A model generated the notes under the pieces. The model made no database searches. It was not told the DNA's origin and saw only the letters and a list, made by a program, of their open reading frames with translations. Positions 1 through 10,999 of a stretch of 64,000 nt of DNA are shown piece after piece (the stretch's first letter is position 1; each line of letters opens with the position of its first letter). Source of the stretch: Siphonodentalium dalli (Eukaryota > Mollusca > Scaphopoda > Gadilida > Siphonodentaliidae). The stretch covers positions 82,360,958 through 82,424,957 of the forward strand of contig CP136069.1 in NCBI GenBank assembly GCA_032622095.1, read 5' to 3'. The position numbers were made by a program, and so were the translations under genes.

Positions 1-166
1 GATATATCAGGTTACGTATCCTGATATATCAGGTTACGTATCCTGATATATCAGGTTATTATCCTGATATATCAGGTTATGTATCCTGATATATCAGGTT
101 ATCATCCTGATATATCAGGTTACGTATCCTGATATATCAGGTTATTATCCCGATATATCAGGTTAT
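1..166. repeat. Left palindrome array of element 1
   Basis: Seven complete copies and one partial copy of CCTGATATATCAGG are separated by 7-8 bp spacers of the TTACGTAT/TTATTAT type, giving a 21-22 bp period. Each core is its own reverse complement. The array runs off the left edge of the window. Confidence 0.95.
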
Positions 167-220
167 GTCTCGACCAATCCAGAGTGTCGTCTCATTGGCG
201 GAGGCTTGTGGTTGGTTGGA
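167..220. repeat. Left subterminal inverted repeat of element 1
   Basis: This block starts GTCTCGACCAATCCAGA and matches the reverse complement of 1853-1904 with only a few differences. It sits just inside the palindrome array on both sides, which shows that the two arrays are ends of the same element. Confidence 0.9.
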
Positions 221-639
221 TTCTTAGTCAATATTGTTAGGCCAATGTATATGCTCTTATATATATGCGAGGCTACCAGTAGGAGACTCGCATATATAAA
301 AGAGTTCATTGGCACGGACAGGTTTTTGCAAAAGTTCAAGGAGCCCCAATCACGGAAGTGTTAGCAAGAACCGAACCATCCACTGAGCGATGACCAGTCC
401 ATTATTAACCCTTTCTATACTAAATAATCATTGACGAGTAGTTCCCTTCGGAAATGATTAGATAATAAGTTCAAATGAAAGTGTCAATGACACTGCAGCT
501 CAACGTTGGTAGGTGTTAATTTCATGCTGAGCTGTCAATAGAATGATAAAGGACTCCTATAGAAGGAAAGTCAAAAAGTTACAATAATGTACGCAATGGG
601 CTTGTATTCTGTAGATGATATTGTTATACCCCATTTTTC

Positions 640-1200
640 CGTCCGTCTGTGCGTCTGTATGTGCGTCCGTCAGTACGTCCGTCCGATGTCTGTTCATGTC
701 ATAACTTTAACAGTAGTGCTCAGATCTCAATGAAATTAGGTATGGATGTTCACTACTATGAGGACATTAAATAGAGGTTTCCATCGTTTTGTTCGGATTT
801 TCCATTCTAGAGTTATTCATCATTGTTTATCTGGAAATTTTGGATTTTTGGTCCGTCTGGTGTCTGTTCATGTCGTAACTTCAACAGTTGTGCTGGGATC
901 TCAATGAAATTTGGTATGGATGTTCACTAGTATGATGACATTCAATAGAGGGTTCCATTGTTCTGTTTTGCTTTTCCATACTAGAGTTATTCATCTTTGT
1001 TTATCTGGAAATGTTGGCTGTTTGGTCCATCCGATGTCTGTTCAGGTCATAACTTGAACAGTAATGCTCGGATCTCAATGCAATTTGGTATGGATGTTCA
1101 CCAATATGAGGACATTTAATGGCACATTCAACTGTTTTGTTTTGTTTTTTGTTCTATAGTTATTCATCTTTGTTTATATGAAAATTCGGATTTTTTGGGT
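640..1200 (+). repeat. Three-copy ~173-bp tandem repeat inside element 1
   Basis: The phrase GTCTGTTCATGTCATAACTT recurs with small changes near 689, 861 and 1035, each time followed by a TCTCAATG/GGTATGGATGTTCAC segment. A short CCGT/CTGT-rich stretch precedes the first copy. This style of short tandem block is common in bivalve repeats (inference). No coding is apparent. Confidence 0.85.
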
Positions 1201-1329
1201 CCAATCTGTCTGAGTATAGCAGTCATAAGTTATAGATATGCCCACACTAGGCGGTAATCCACAAGGGGGTATGTACCGGACGACAGTCCATCTCTTGTTT
1301 TCATTTAAAACATTTCACCAATAAATGAG

Positions 1330-1800
1330 GGATGCATGGTGTGCGAATGAAATCCTGCTGGCGGCCATGTTTTCTGTTCGTGAATTGCGTAATAATTGGA
1401 TACCTCCCATGTTTTTCAATGACATTTTTGGTGGCTCCCATCTCCCAGAAGATCCATATGAAGTTCAGTAAGGACTATATAAAAGATGTGGGTCTGTATT
1501 GTGTGCCAAATCATTTAGTCATACAAAGTTTAAAATCCAAAAGGGCGGAAATGCTTTCAACGAAATTCGGAAACATTTGATATCCCCAGAGGTGACCCAA
1601 AACACGCCTGTATAAAGTTTTAAAATATTTGTTCCGATATTTGTTCTGCTGGGTGTGCCAATGGATCCAAATTTGAAATCCAAGATGACTGATGGCGGCC
1701 ATGTTTTCTAACGAATTTCGGGAACAAATAGATGGCTCCCATCTAGAGGTCACCCTGAAGATCCATATGAAGTTTGGTGAGGGGTGTGTGGTTAATCGCC
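1330..1800 (+). repeat. Two diverged copies of a 'gaagatccatatgaag' repeat
   Basis: Two related stretches near 1360-1475 and 1690-1780 share GCGGCCATGTTTTCT and AGATCCATATGAAGTT. Similar wording recurs at 33700-34000, so it is a dispersed repeat. The small open frames across it are not conserved and are not treated as genes. Confidence 0.6.
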
Positions 1801-1904
1801 TACATGTACATGCCACATCACTCATCCTCATCGTCACCAAACTTAATATGGAACCAACCACAAGCCTCCGCCAATGAAAGACGACATTCTGGATTGGTCG
1901 AGAC

Positions 1905-2296
1905 AACCTGATATATCAGGATACATAACCTGATATATCAGGATACATAACCTGATATATCAGGATAATAACCTGATATATCAGGATACGTAACCTGATA
2001 TATCAGGATACGTAACCTGATATATCAGGATAATAACCTGATATATTAGGATACGTAACCTGATATATCAGGATAATAACCTGATATATCAGGACACGTA
2101 ACCTGATATATCAGGATACGTAACCTGATATATCAGGATAATAACCTGATATATCAGGATACTAATCTGGTATATCAGGATACGTAACCTGATATATCAG
2201 GATACGTAACCTGATATATCAGGATAATAACCTGATATATCAGGATACTAACCTGATATATCAGGATACGTAACCTGATATATCAGGATACTAACT
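1905..2296. repeat. Right palindrome array of element 1
   Basis: Eighteen copies of CCTGATATATCAGG (two with point changes) are separated by ATACGTAA, ATAATAA or ATACTAA spacers. It is the mirror image of the array at 1-166. Every core can form a small hairpin, and the whole array is complementary to the left array. Confidence 0.95.
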
Positions 2297-2327
2297 GAAG
2301 AGGGGGTGGCGGTTCCAGGCCGCCGTA
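2297..2327. repeat. Right terminus of element 1
   Basis: Read inward this end is TACGGCGGCCTGGAACCGCC followed by ACCCCCTCTTC. The element at 25513-26508 has TACGRCAGCGTAGAACCGCC then ACCTCCTCTTTTG at both ends. The match is confined to the tip; the palindromes behind it are unrelated. Confidence 0.75.
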
Positions 2328-2708
2328 GAAATCGAAGTAGCGTCCGCGTTCGATGCCCAAGGTGTGGCAACTTATTCTTAATTTTGTCAGGGATTCACGC
2401 TATTTTGGGACGGAAATGACGTTGATATATTTTTCCAAAGAAGTCATCGTTTTGAATGTTCTATACGTTCTAAGTTTGTTCCTTGGATGATCACGTCGAT
2501 TGCTATTTTTGAGAAGTTTGGTGCGAATATTATCATTAAATATTTGTTTCTGTATTGAGTTATCGAAGAAGTCATTAATACCGTGACTTGGGGACATGGA
2601 TGTGACTAATTGTTGACATTGTGACAGCGACCTGCTCCATAAATTCAGATTAGATTCAAATAGTTGTATGCACATGCACATTTCAACCTCTCGTGAAAAC
2701 AAGCTCAT
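2328..2708 (-). pseudogene. LINE ORF2 C-terminal fragment
   Basis: A minus-strand frame from 2708 to an in-frame TAG at 2400-2402, continuing past the stop to about 2331, carries the pattern KLRTYRTFK, then LEKYI, then LRISCHTLGIERGRY. This is the spacing seen after the RT domain in Jockey/CR1-type LINEs of molluscs, just before the Cys-His motif (family knowledge, from memory). The Cys-His motif itself is absent because the sequence stops at the tip of element 1. The reverse transcriptase is missing. It is a dead fragment; its upstream part is not found between 2709 and 3000. Confidence 0.65.
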
Positions 2709-4660
2709 ATCGGGCTTGTTTTAATGAGCGAAATAAGCTTCTTTGGGCGTTATTTAACCGCAATATACGGTTTATATATGGACCTATAAATAACGCAAAA
2801 TAAGCCCATATTAGTATTATTTAATCTAGCTTTTTTCATCGACACGACCTACCAGATTCAAGCTCTTTATAATGTGTTTTCTATGCGGCCCTCGCCATTC
2901 AACGGAATAATGGCTATAAGCTCACTGTGTGCTTACTACAGAATCAAGTCCAAAAATTAACCTATGTGAATACTTAGGTCCAATATGAACCTACATGTAT
3001 TTACCCGAGGATATGCTGCTATTAAAAAAATTAGATATTGGAACGTTTTAAAAACCGCGTTTAATAGGTCCATATATATAGCGTGCATGTATATTAGGTT
3101 TAATAATACGACTATATTAGTTTATTTCGCTCATTAAAATAAGCCCCGTTATGTGTTTATTTTAACGAGAACAGGCTACAAATTGACATTATTTGAAAAC
3201 TCAAAAACGCTCCATGTGGGCCTAAACGCTGGCTATTAAAACAACCCTTTTTTGTCTATATTGGATATTTGAATATGAGATAAGCCCATATTGTGTTTAG
3301 TTTCATGACAATAGAGTGGAAAACAAACACGAATCAACCATCTCAAGACTTACCATACAGATTGTTCTTGTGAAAATAAGCACATTTTGAGCGAAATAAG
3401 CTTATATTGGCATTATTTAACCGCAATATATGCTATATATGGACACAAAACGCTTATAGATGTGGGTATGAGGGTATACTTTTGTAGATACCACGGTATA
3501 TTTGGGTATGTGCACCATATACATGGGTACAGTATCACTGCATATTGACATTATTAGAAAACACTATACGCTCTATATGTGCTTAAACTATAGTTATTAA
3601 AACAGCCCTATATGGGATATTTCAATATGCGAGAAGCCTGTTTTGTGCTTATTTTTGCAATTCGTGTTGTGCAAAACAACACAAATAAACCAAATCAAGA
3701 CTTACCATGTAGCTATCAGCTCATAACGGGATTTTTTTGCTGAGCGAAATAAGCTCCTTTTGGCATTATTTAACCGCAATATACGTTCTATAAGGACCTA
3801 AAACGGGGTTTTTAAACAATCCAATATGGGACCTAAAACGGGGTTTTTAAACAATCCAATATGGGATTATTTTCATACGAAATAAGCCCATGTTGGCATT
3901 ATTTAATCTACCTTTTTTTCATCGACACGACCTACTAGATTCACGCTCCTTATAATGTGTGTTAACTGTGGCCCGCGCCATTCAAAGGAATGATAGAGAT
4001 AACCTCACCGTGGGCTTATTTTAGAATCAAATAAGTCCATATGAACAGTGTGAATATTTAGGTCCAATATGAACCTAATTACATGAGGATGTGTTGCGAA
4101 GAAAAAAAAGTAGATTAAATAATACCAAAGATAGGCTTATTCCGTGTAAAAAATAGTCCAACATTTGACTGTTTTAAAAACCGTGTTTAGGTCAATATAT
4201 AAAAAGTTCAGGTATATTGAGGTTAAATGATGCCAGTATGACAGACTGCATATTGTCATTAATTGAACACTAAAAATATGCTTGGGATATTTCAATATGC
4301 GATAAGCCCGCCTTATGCTTATTTTAGCAATTCGTGTTGAAAATAACACAAATAAACCAACCCAAGACTTACCATGCAGATGTCAGCCTGGTCTCGTGAA
4401 AATAAGCACATACCAATATGATATTGGCCCGTGTTGTGCTTGGTCTCGTGAAAATAAGCACATACCAATATGATATTGGCCCGTGTTGTGCTTATTTTCA
4501 CGAGAACAGCTAGGCTGGAAAACAAGACGATTAAACAACTCAACATTTACCATGCAGAGGTCAGGCTATTTTCTTGAAAATAAGCACTTAATTTTATTCA
4601 TATAAGCTAATGTTGTCTTATTTAATCGCAATATATATTAGCTCTATATTGACATAAAAC
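2707..4660. repeat. Self-complementary AAATAAGC repeat mosaic, left block
   Basis: Phrases such as GAGCGAAATAAGC, GGCATTATTTAACCGCAATAT and TTTTTCATCGACACGACC recur in both orientations. One foldback pair is 2722-2790 with 3070-3160. Internal duplications include a 35-bp pair at 3798-3867 and a 52-bp pair starting at 4390 and 4442. No coding frame is plausible. The same vocabulary returns at 10065-10990, so the two blocks flank the satellite region between them. Confidence 0.8.
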
Positions 4661-4677
4661 ACGGTTTTTAAAACTAA

Positions 4678-5035
4678 CATATCCTCCCATAAATACGCAC
4701 ATAATCGACCTATAATGTGAAATAGTTACGTATTGTGATTATTTGATTCTCAAATAAGCATATATTGAGTCATAGCCGTGATTTCGTATTATGGCGCGGG
4801 CCACAGTGAAAACACATATTAAAGAGCGTACACCTGAAAAGCCATGGGTTCGCTTATTTGTTTCATTGTCCACATATAATCTGCTTAGAATAGCCTCATT
4901 ATGAGTCGATATTATGACTAAAATGTTCTAATTTTCAGCACATTACCGACTTAATATGAGGCAATTCTAAGCAGATTATATACCTAAAAAGCTTTATTAT
5001 AAGCAGGTAATGTGCGGATTTTAGGGAGAACAGAC
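4678..5035. repeat. ~350-bp hairpin repeat, copy 1 of 4
   Basis: It starts near ACATATCCTC and contains GGCGCGGGCCACAGTGAAAA, then an inverted pair built on AATCTGCTTAGAAT and ATTCTAAGCAGATT separated by about 90 bp. Sister copies are at 7290-7645, 8368-8660 and 9710-10062. Confidence 0.85.
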
Positions 5036-5059
5036 TGTTTAAAACAGAACAATATGGGA

Positions 5060-6180
5060 CTATTTACATACAAAATAAGCCTAGTGAGCTTATACCCGCT
5101 ATTCAGTTGAATGACGCGAACCGTAGTAAAATACATTTGCACTAGAATGCACTCATCACACATATGGCATGTTTTGTGATATCTTGCCAACAGCAGTTTG
5201 AACCACGGGTGCTGGGCCCTCTTTTGAGAGATCGATAGAGAATCTAGATATCATCCATCGCTGAAATATTTGTGTGTACGGACAGAATATCTCTGTTATC
5301 TCCAGTTGATCTATTACACTAATTATGGTCTTAGTAATGACGTAAGAGTTGTTTGACATATTTATAGAACAATATAGACATCGCTCATATGAAGGGTGTG
5401 AATACGATTGGTTGCCGCTGATGCTATATATTATATACCAATTGGGTTACATTACTAGTTTGACTAGAATGCTTTGTGTATGTCATTGCACTTCAGCGGC
5501 AAAAAACGTCAAAGTCAATTCCGACACAATTAAATAAAAGACACGCGATCATTGGTTAGTCTTTGATTATCAATGTGTCAATGTGAACATGCCCTTATAG
5601 CGACTGATCTACGGTCTTCGGGAACATATCATCAAAATGCCAATTGCTTTGAGAACGAGCAAGCTTGTTTTCCCAGTTAATTAATAAGGCGCTTTAATAA
5701 TCCATGTTTCAACATATTTTTCAGTACAATTTTGTCTAGAACCATGCGCTCGATCGTTTGGCCGGACATGGTTTATATGCACCTGCGTCTTTCGGAAATG
5801 TTTTGAACGTCGAAGAAAGTTTCCAGAAATTTGTTCGCACATAATTTTCTATGCGAGAAAAAAAAACGATTCCGCACGCATCTTTTAGACTCGATCTCAA
5901 ATAATTTTCCGAGTTTCAAAGAAAGCAATCTTTCAATTTTGTTCTTTTATGAACGATTTATTACCAAAATAAAACGAGATAACAATGCAAATTAGTATAA
6001 ATGTGGATTTAAATTACAATTGGTGCCATCATTTCATATTAGCGCATGTGCATTCTTTACATTCTGTACTTCCGGTATGACGTAACATATTCGTGGAAGG
6101 ACAGACAACTAAACAGATAAACAGAGATCCTGACCGAAAACATTGCTTGCGCCCAGCATAGACTGGCGCAAGTAAAGAGC
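5060..6180. other. Stretch without recognised genes
   Basis: Apart from the repeat edges I see no recognised domain, splice-bounded exon or RNA. Short frames at 5156-5537 on both strands are incompatible shadows. It is the only long non-repetitive stretch in the first 11 kb. Confidence 0.5.
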
Positions 6181-6189
6181 GTGATATGT

Positions 6190-6835
6190 CCTGTCACAAG
6201 CTCCATGAATTCCGTTCCCAGTTCCCAGTTCCCCTAAAATTGCACTTTTCGTTACTAAATCGGATGCGTAGCCAGAGTCATGGTGGCCACCCGGGAATCC
6301 TTGTAGTTTCGTGCGGTGCCACCAAGCGGGCATCTATAGGAAAGGGACGCGACCATGCAGCCCCTTCCAAATTTTCTAAAATCGGGCTGAAGTCGTGCAT
6401 GGGGTGTCAAAATAGCACTTTTAGTTACTAAATCGGCTGCGTAGACAGTCATGATGGCCACACGGGAATCCTTGTATTTTCGTGCGGTGCCACCCAGTTG
6501 TCATCTATAGGACAGGGACGCGACCATATAGCCCCTTCCAATGTTTCGAAGATTGGGCTAAAGTCGTGCATGGAGCTCAAAATCGCACTTTTTGTTACTA
6601 AATCGGATGCGTAGCCAGAACCATGGCGACCACCCGGGAATCCTTGTATTTTTGTGCGGTGCCACCCAGCGCGCATCCATAGGACAGGGACGCGGCCATA
6701 TAGCCCTTCCACTTTTTTGAAAATTGGGCTGAAGTCGTGCATGCATGGAGCTAAAAATTGCATTTTTTTTTGCTAAATCGGCTGCGTAGCCAGAACCATG
6801 GCGGCCACCCTGGAATTCCTTGCATTTTATGGGAC
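6190..6835 (-). repeat. Type A satellite array, left inverted arm
   Basis: Three full monomers and a partial one of about 172 bp are read in reverse (the anchor 'gttactaaatcgg' is at about 6250, 6424 and 6594). The outer tip, with TTCCCAGTTCCCAGTTCCC, is the reverse complement of the tip at 9660-9706. The run of open frames in several phases reflects a near multiple-of-three monomer and is not taken as protein. Confidence 0.9.
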
Positions 6836-7290
6836 CTAGTTTGTGATGTTTCGATGCACTATTGGTGTCACAAGAAGATTCCACAAGGATAGACTCGTGG
6901 CAGCTACGGTTATGCCTACGCGGGCGATTTAGCAATGAGAAATGATTTTTTTTCATTATTTTGACCCCACGCACGACTTACGCCCAATTTTTTAACAACT
7001 GGACAGGCTTATGTGACTATATTTGTAATTTTTAGATGGACTAGTCGTGGCATAAGAAGCATCCACAAGGATACCCTCGTGGCTGCTATGTGTATGCCTA
7101 CGCAGGCGATTTAGCAACGAAAAATTATCTTTTTTTTCATTATTTTGACCCCACGCACGACTTACGCCCAATTTTTGAACAGCTGGACAGGCGTAGTTTG
7201 TGATTTATAGATGGACTAATTGTGGTATAAGAAGAATCCACAAGGGTAGCCCCGTGGCTGCTATGGTTATGCCAACGCAGGCGATTTAGT
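6836..7290 (+). repeat. Type B satellite, first block
   Basis: About 2.5 monomers of ~184 bp, anchored by CCCCACGCACGACTTACGCC near 6965 and 7148. The B monomer is a diverged relative of type A: both have GCACGACTT, a GTGGCA/CACAAGGAT block, and CTACGCAGGCGATTTAG in the same order. The junction with the inverted A array lies near 6830. Confidence 0.85.
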
Positions 7291-7645
7291 AACATATCCT
7301 CGCACGAATACGCACAAAACCTACCTAAATTTTAATTAGGTACTTAAAGTGATTATTTGGTTATGAAATAAGCAGATAATGGAGTCATAGTCGTCATTTC
7401 GTGTTTTGGCGCGTGCCACAGTGAAAATACATGCTAATGAGCGTACACCTGAAAAGTTTGGTTATTATTTTTGTCATTGTCAGCACATAATTTACTTAGA
7501 ATCGCCTCTATATGAGTCGATAATTTGACTAATAGGAACTCATTTTCAGCACATTGTCGACTCAAAATGAGGCGATTCTAAGCAGATTATCTACCTAAAT
7601 TATTGTTTCTTCTCAGCAAATAATGTGCTGGTTTTCAGGATTAAG
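7290..7645. repeat. ~350-bp hairpin repeat, copy 2 of 4
   Basis: The same unit as at 4678, inserted between two blocks of type B satellite. Its hairpin arms lie around 7495-7590. Confidence 0.85.
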
Positions 7646-8367
7646 CAACGAAAAATGTCATATTTTTACCCCACGCACGATTTACGCCCAACTGTTGAAC
7701 AGCTGGACAAGTTTATATGACATATTTTGTGATTTCAAGATGGACTTGTAGCGGCACAAGAAGAATCCACAAGGATAGCCCCGTAGCGTCTATGGTTATG
7801 CCTACGCAGGCGATTTAGCAACGAAAAATGAAAAAAAATTTCATTATTTTGACCCCACGCACGACTTACGCTCAATTTGTGAACAGCTGGACGGGAGCAT
7901 GTTAATTGATTTGTGATTTCTAGATGGACTGGTGGTGGCAGAAGAAAAATCCACACGGATAGTCTCGTGACTGCTATGGTTATGCCTACGCAGGCGCTTT
8001 AGCAACGAAAAATGAACTTTGTTTCATTATTTTGACCCCACGCACGACTTACGCCCAATTTTTGAACAGCTGGACAGGCGTATGTGAACCAGTTTGTGAT
8101 CTCTCGATGGACTAGTGGTGGCATAAGAAGAATCCACAACGAGAGCCCCGTGGCTGCTATGGATATGCCTACGCAGACGATTTGCAACGAAAAATGACAT
8201 TTTTTTCATTATTTTCATCCGATGCACGACTTACACCCAATTTATTAACAGCTGGACAGGCATATGTGAACCAGTTTGTGATTTCTAGATGGACTAGTGG
8301 TGGCCAAAGAAGAATACACAAGGATAGCCCAGTGGCTGCTATGGTTATGCCAACGCAGGCGATTTAG
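7646..8367 (+). repeat. Type B satellite, second block
   Basis: About four monomers, with the anchor near 7669, 7853, 8037 and 8218, a spacing of 181-184 bp. Same orientation as the first B block. Confidence 0.9.
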
Positions 8368-8660
8368 CAACATATCCTCGCACAAATACGCACATATTCA
8401 ACCTATAATTCCAATTAGGTACATAAAGTGATTATTTGATTATGAAATAAGCAGATAATGGAGTCATAGTCATCATTTTGTGTTAAGTCGCGAGCCACAG
8501 TGAAAACACATGTTAATGAGCGTGTACAGCTGAACAGTAGTGGGTTGGCTTATTTCTTGTCATTGTTCGCACATAATCTGCTTAGAATCGCCTCTATATG
8601 AGTCGATAATGTGACTAATAGGTTCTCCTTTTCAGCACATTATCGACTAACGAAAAATGT
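8368..8660. repeat. ~350-bp hairpin repeat, copy 3 of 4 (shortened)
   Basis: Begins at ACATATCCTCGCACAAATAC and stops after CAGCACATTATCGACTAACG, so the second hairpin arm is missing. The sequence then passes into type B satellite. Confidence 0.8.
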
Positions 8661-8800
8661 CCTATTTTGGACAAGTTTATGTGACCTAGTTTGTGATTTT
8701 TAGATGTAATAGTGGTGGCACAAGAAGATTCCGCAAGGATAGCCACGTGTCTGCTACGGTTATGCCTACGCGGGCGATTTAGCAACGAAAAGTGCGATTT
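8661..8800 (+). repeat. Partial type B monomer joined to type A
   Basis: A single truncated B monomer leads without a break into A monomers through the shared GGCGATTTAGCAACGAAAA segment, as expected if the two monomer types recombined at a common block. Confidence 0.75.
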
Positions 8801-9706
8801 GGAGCTCCATGCACGACTTCAACCCAATTTTCGAAAAATTGAAAAGGCCTATAAGGTCTCGTCCCTGTCCAATAGATGTCTACTGGGTGGCACCGCACGA
8901 AAATACAAGGATTCCCGAGTGGCCGCCATGGTTCTGTCTACGCAGCTGATTTAGTAACAAAAAGTAAAAAAAATTAACTCCATGCACGACTTCAGCCCAA
9001 TTTTCAAAAAATTGGAAGAGGCTATATGGCCGCGTCCCTGTCATAAAGATGCCCGCTGGGTGGCACCGCACGAAAATGAAAGAATTCCCGGGTAGCCGCC
9101 ATGGTTCTGGCTACGCAGCCGATTTAGTAACAAAACATGTTTAGCTACATGCACGACTTCAGCCCAATTTTCGAAAAATTGGAAGGGGCTAGATGGCCGC
9201 GTCCCTGTCCAATAGATGCCCGCTGGGTGGCACCGCACGAAAATGCAAGGATCCCCGGGTGGCCGCCATGGTTCTGGCTACGCAGCCGATTTAGTAACGA
9301 AAAGTGCTATTTTGACACCCCATGCACGACTTCAGCCCAATTTTCGATAATTTGGAAGGGGCTGCATGGTCGCGTCCCTTTCATATAGATCCCCGCTGTG
9401 TGGCACCGCACGAAAATACAAGGATTCCCGGGTGGTCACCATGACTCTGGCTACGCAGCCGATTTAGTAACGAAAAGTGCTATTTTGACACCCCATGCAC
9501 GACTTCAGCCCGATTTTCGAAAATTTGGAAGGGGCAATATGGTCGCGTCCCTTTCCTATAGATCCCCGCTGTGTGGCACCGCACGAAAATACAAGGATTC
9601 CCGGGTGGCCACCATGACTCTGGCTACGCAGCCGATTTAGTAAACGAAAAGTGCAATTTTAGGAGAATAGGGAACTGGGAACTGGGAACGGAATTCATGG
9701 AGCTCG
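8801..9706 (+). repeat. Type A satellite array, right arm
   Basis: Five monomers of about 172 bp, anchored by GATTTAGTAAC near 8949, 9120, 9287, 9461 and 9636. This is the inverted partner of 6190-6835. The two monomers at 9287-9636 are nearly identical, suggesting recent unequal exchange. Confidence 0.9.
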
Positions 9707-9709
9707 TGT

Positions 9710-10062
9710 CACAACATATCCTCGCGCAAATACGCACATAATCGGCCCATAATGTGAAATAAGTACATAATATGATTATTTAATTGTGAAATAAGCAGAT
9801 AATAGATCATATCGTTATCTGGTTCTATGGCGCGGGCCACATTGAAAACACATGTTAAAGAGCTTACACTTGAAAGTCGTAAGTTGGCTTATTTGTGTCA
9901 TTTTCCGCACACAATCTGTTTACAATCGACTCATTGTCAGTCGATAATGTGACTATGCTCTCATTTTTAGCACATTATCGACTCAAAATGAGGCGATTCT
10001 AAGCAGATTAACTACCTAAAAAAAAAATTATTATAAGCAGATAATGTGCCAGTTTTTTTTTT
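9710..10062. repeat. ~350-bp hairpin repeat, copy 4 of 4
   Basis: Same unit as at 4678 with both hairpin arms (around 9910-10010). Together with copy 1 it brackets the A/B satellite domain. Confidence 0.85.
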
Positions 10063-10064
10063 TG

Positions 10065-10990
10065 GGAACAGGCTGTTTAAAACAGTACAATATGGGACTA
10101 TTTACATACGAAATAAGCCCATATTGACATTATTTAATCTAACCTTTTTCCATCAACACGACTTACCAAAGCTACGCTCTTTGTACGGTGTTCTCACTGT
10201 GGCTCGCGCCAATCAACGGAATAAGGGTTTAAGCTTAATGTGTGCTTATTTCAGAATCAAATTATGGGCTTATTTTCTCAAGAACAGGCTGAAAAATAAC
10301 ACGAATAAACCAACACAAGACTTTCCATGTACATTTCATCCTCGTGAAAATAAGCACATAACGGTTTTATTTTAATGTGCGAAATAAGCTCATATTGGCG
10401 TTATTTAATATAAGCTTTATATATGGACATAAAACGCGGTTTTATAAAACAGTCCAATATGGGACTATTTTCGTACGAAATAAACCCATATTATTATTAT
10501 TAATCTAGCTTTTTTCATCGACATGACCAATATCAGATGCACACTCTTTATTTTGTATATATGCGACACTCGCGATTCAATGGCGTAATGACTATAAGCT
10601 CACTGTGGGCTTATTTCTGAATCAAATAAGTCTATTGAATCATATGTTGATATTTATTTCCACTATGAACCTATTTTGTGAGGATATGTTACGATCAAAA
10701 ACGGTAGATTTAATAATACCAATATGGGCTTTTTGCGTCCGGAGATAGTCCCATATTCGACTGTTTTAAAAACTGAATTTTAAGTCCATATAGAGCGTAT
10801 ATTGTGATTAAATAAGTCCCATAGGGACTTATTTCGCTCATTAAAATAAGACCGTTGCGTGCTTATTTGTATGGAAATCATGGTCCCATGTTGGACGTTT
10901 ATCTCCACACAGAGCCTATATTTATATGAGCTTATTTCGCTCATCAAATGCAATTTAATAATACCAATTAGACCATGAACAAACAAATAT
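10065..10990. repeat. Self-complementary AAATAAGC repeat mosaic, right block
   Basis: Repeats the phrases of 2707-4660 (for example TATGGGACTATTT, ATTATTTAATCTA, TTTTCATCGACATGACC, GTGCTTATTT). No gene is seen. It ends where the ~350-bp satellite begins. Confidence 0.8.
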
Positions 10991-10999
10991 TCACCTCCC

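Larger units (their letters stand above)
1..2327. mobile_element. Non-autonomous TIR element with palindrome-array ends (element 1), left tip outside the window
   Basis: A tandem array of a 14-bp palindrome (1-166) is followed by a 54-bp subterminal sequence (167-220). The same two modules return in inverted order at 1853-1904 and 1905-2296, and a terminal motif ends near 2327. The inverted symmetry defines one mobile unit of at least 2.3 kb. No transposase-like frame is seen inside, so it is probably mobilised in trans. Its terminal ~30 bp resemble both ends of the element at 25513-26508. The right end lies directly against LINE sequence. Confidence 0.75.

Noticed and set aside
1-2296. CRISPR-like array (short repeats with spacers)
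   Set aside because: The 'spacers' are near-identical 7-8 bp strings, the repeat is a perfect palindrome, the arrays are mirrored, and the context is eukaryotic.
6109-9640. Many 60-138 codon frames with recurring peptide phrases
   Set aside because: They follow the ~172-bp satellite monomers and occur in several phases on both strands, so no single frame is conserved.
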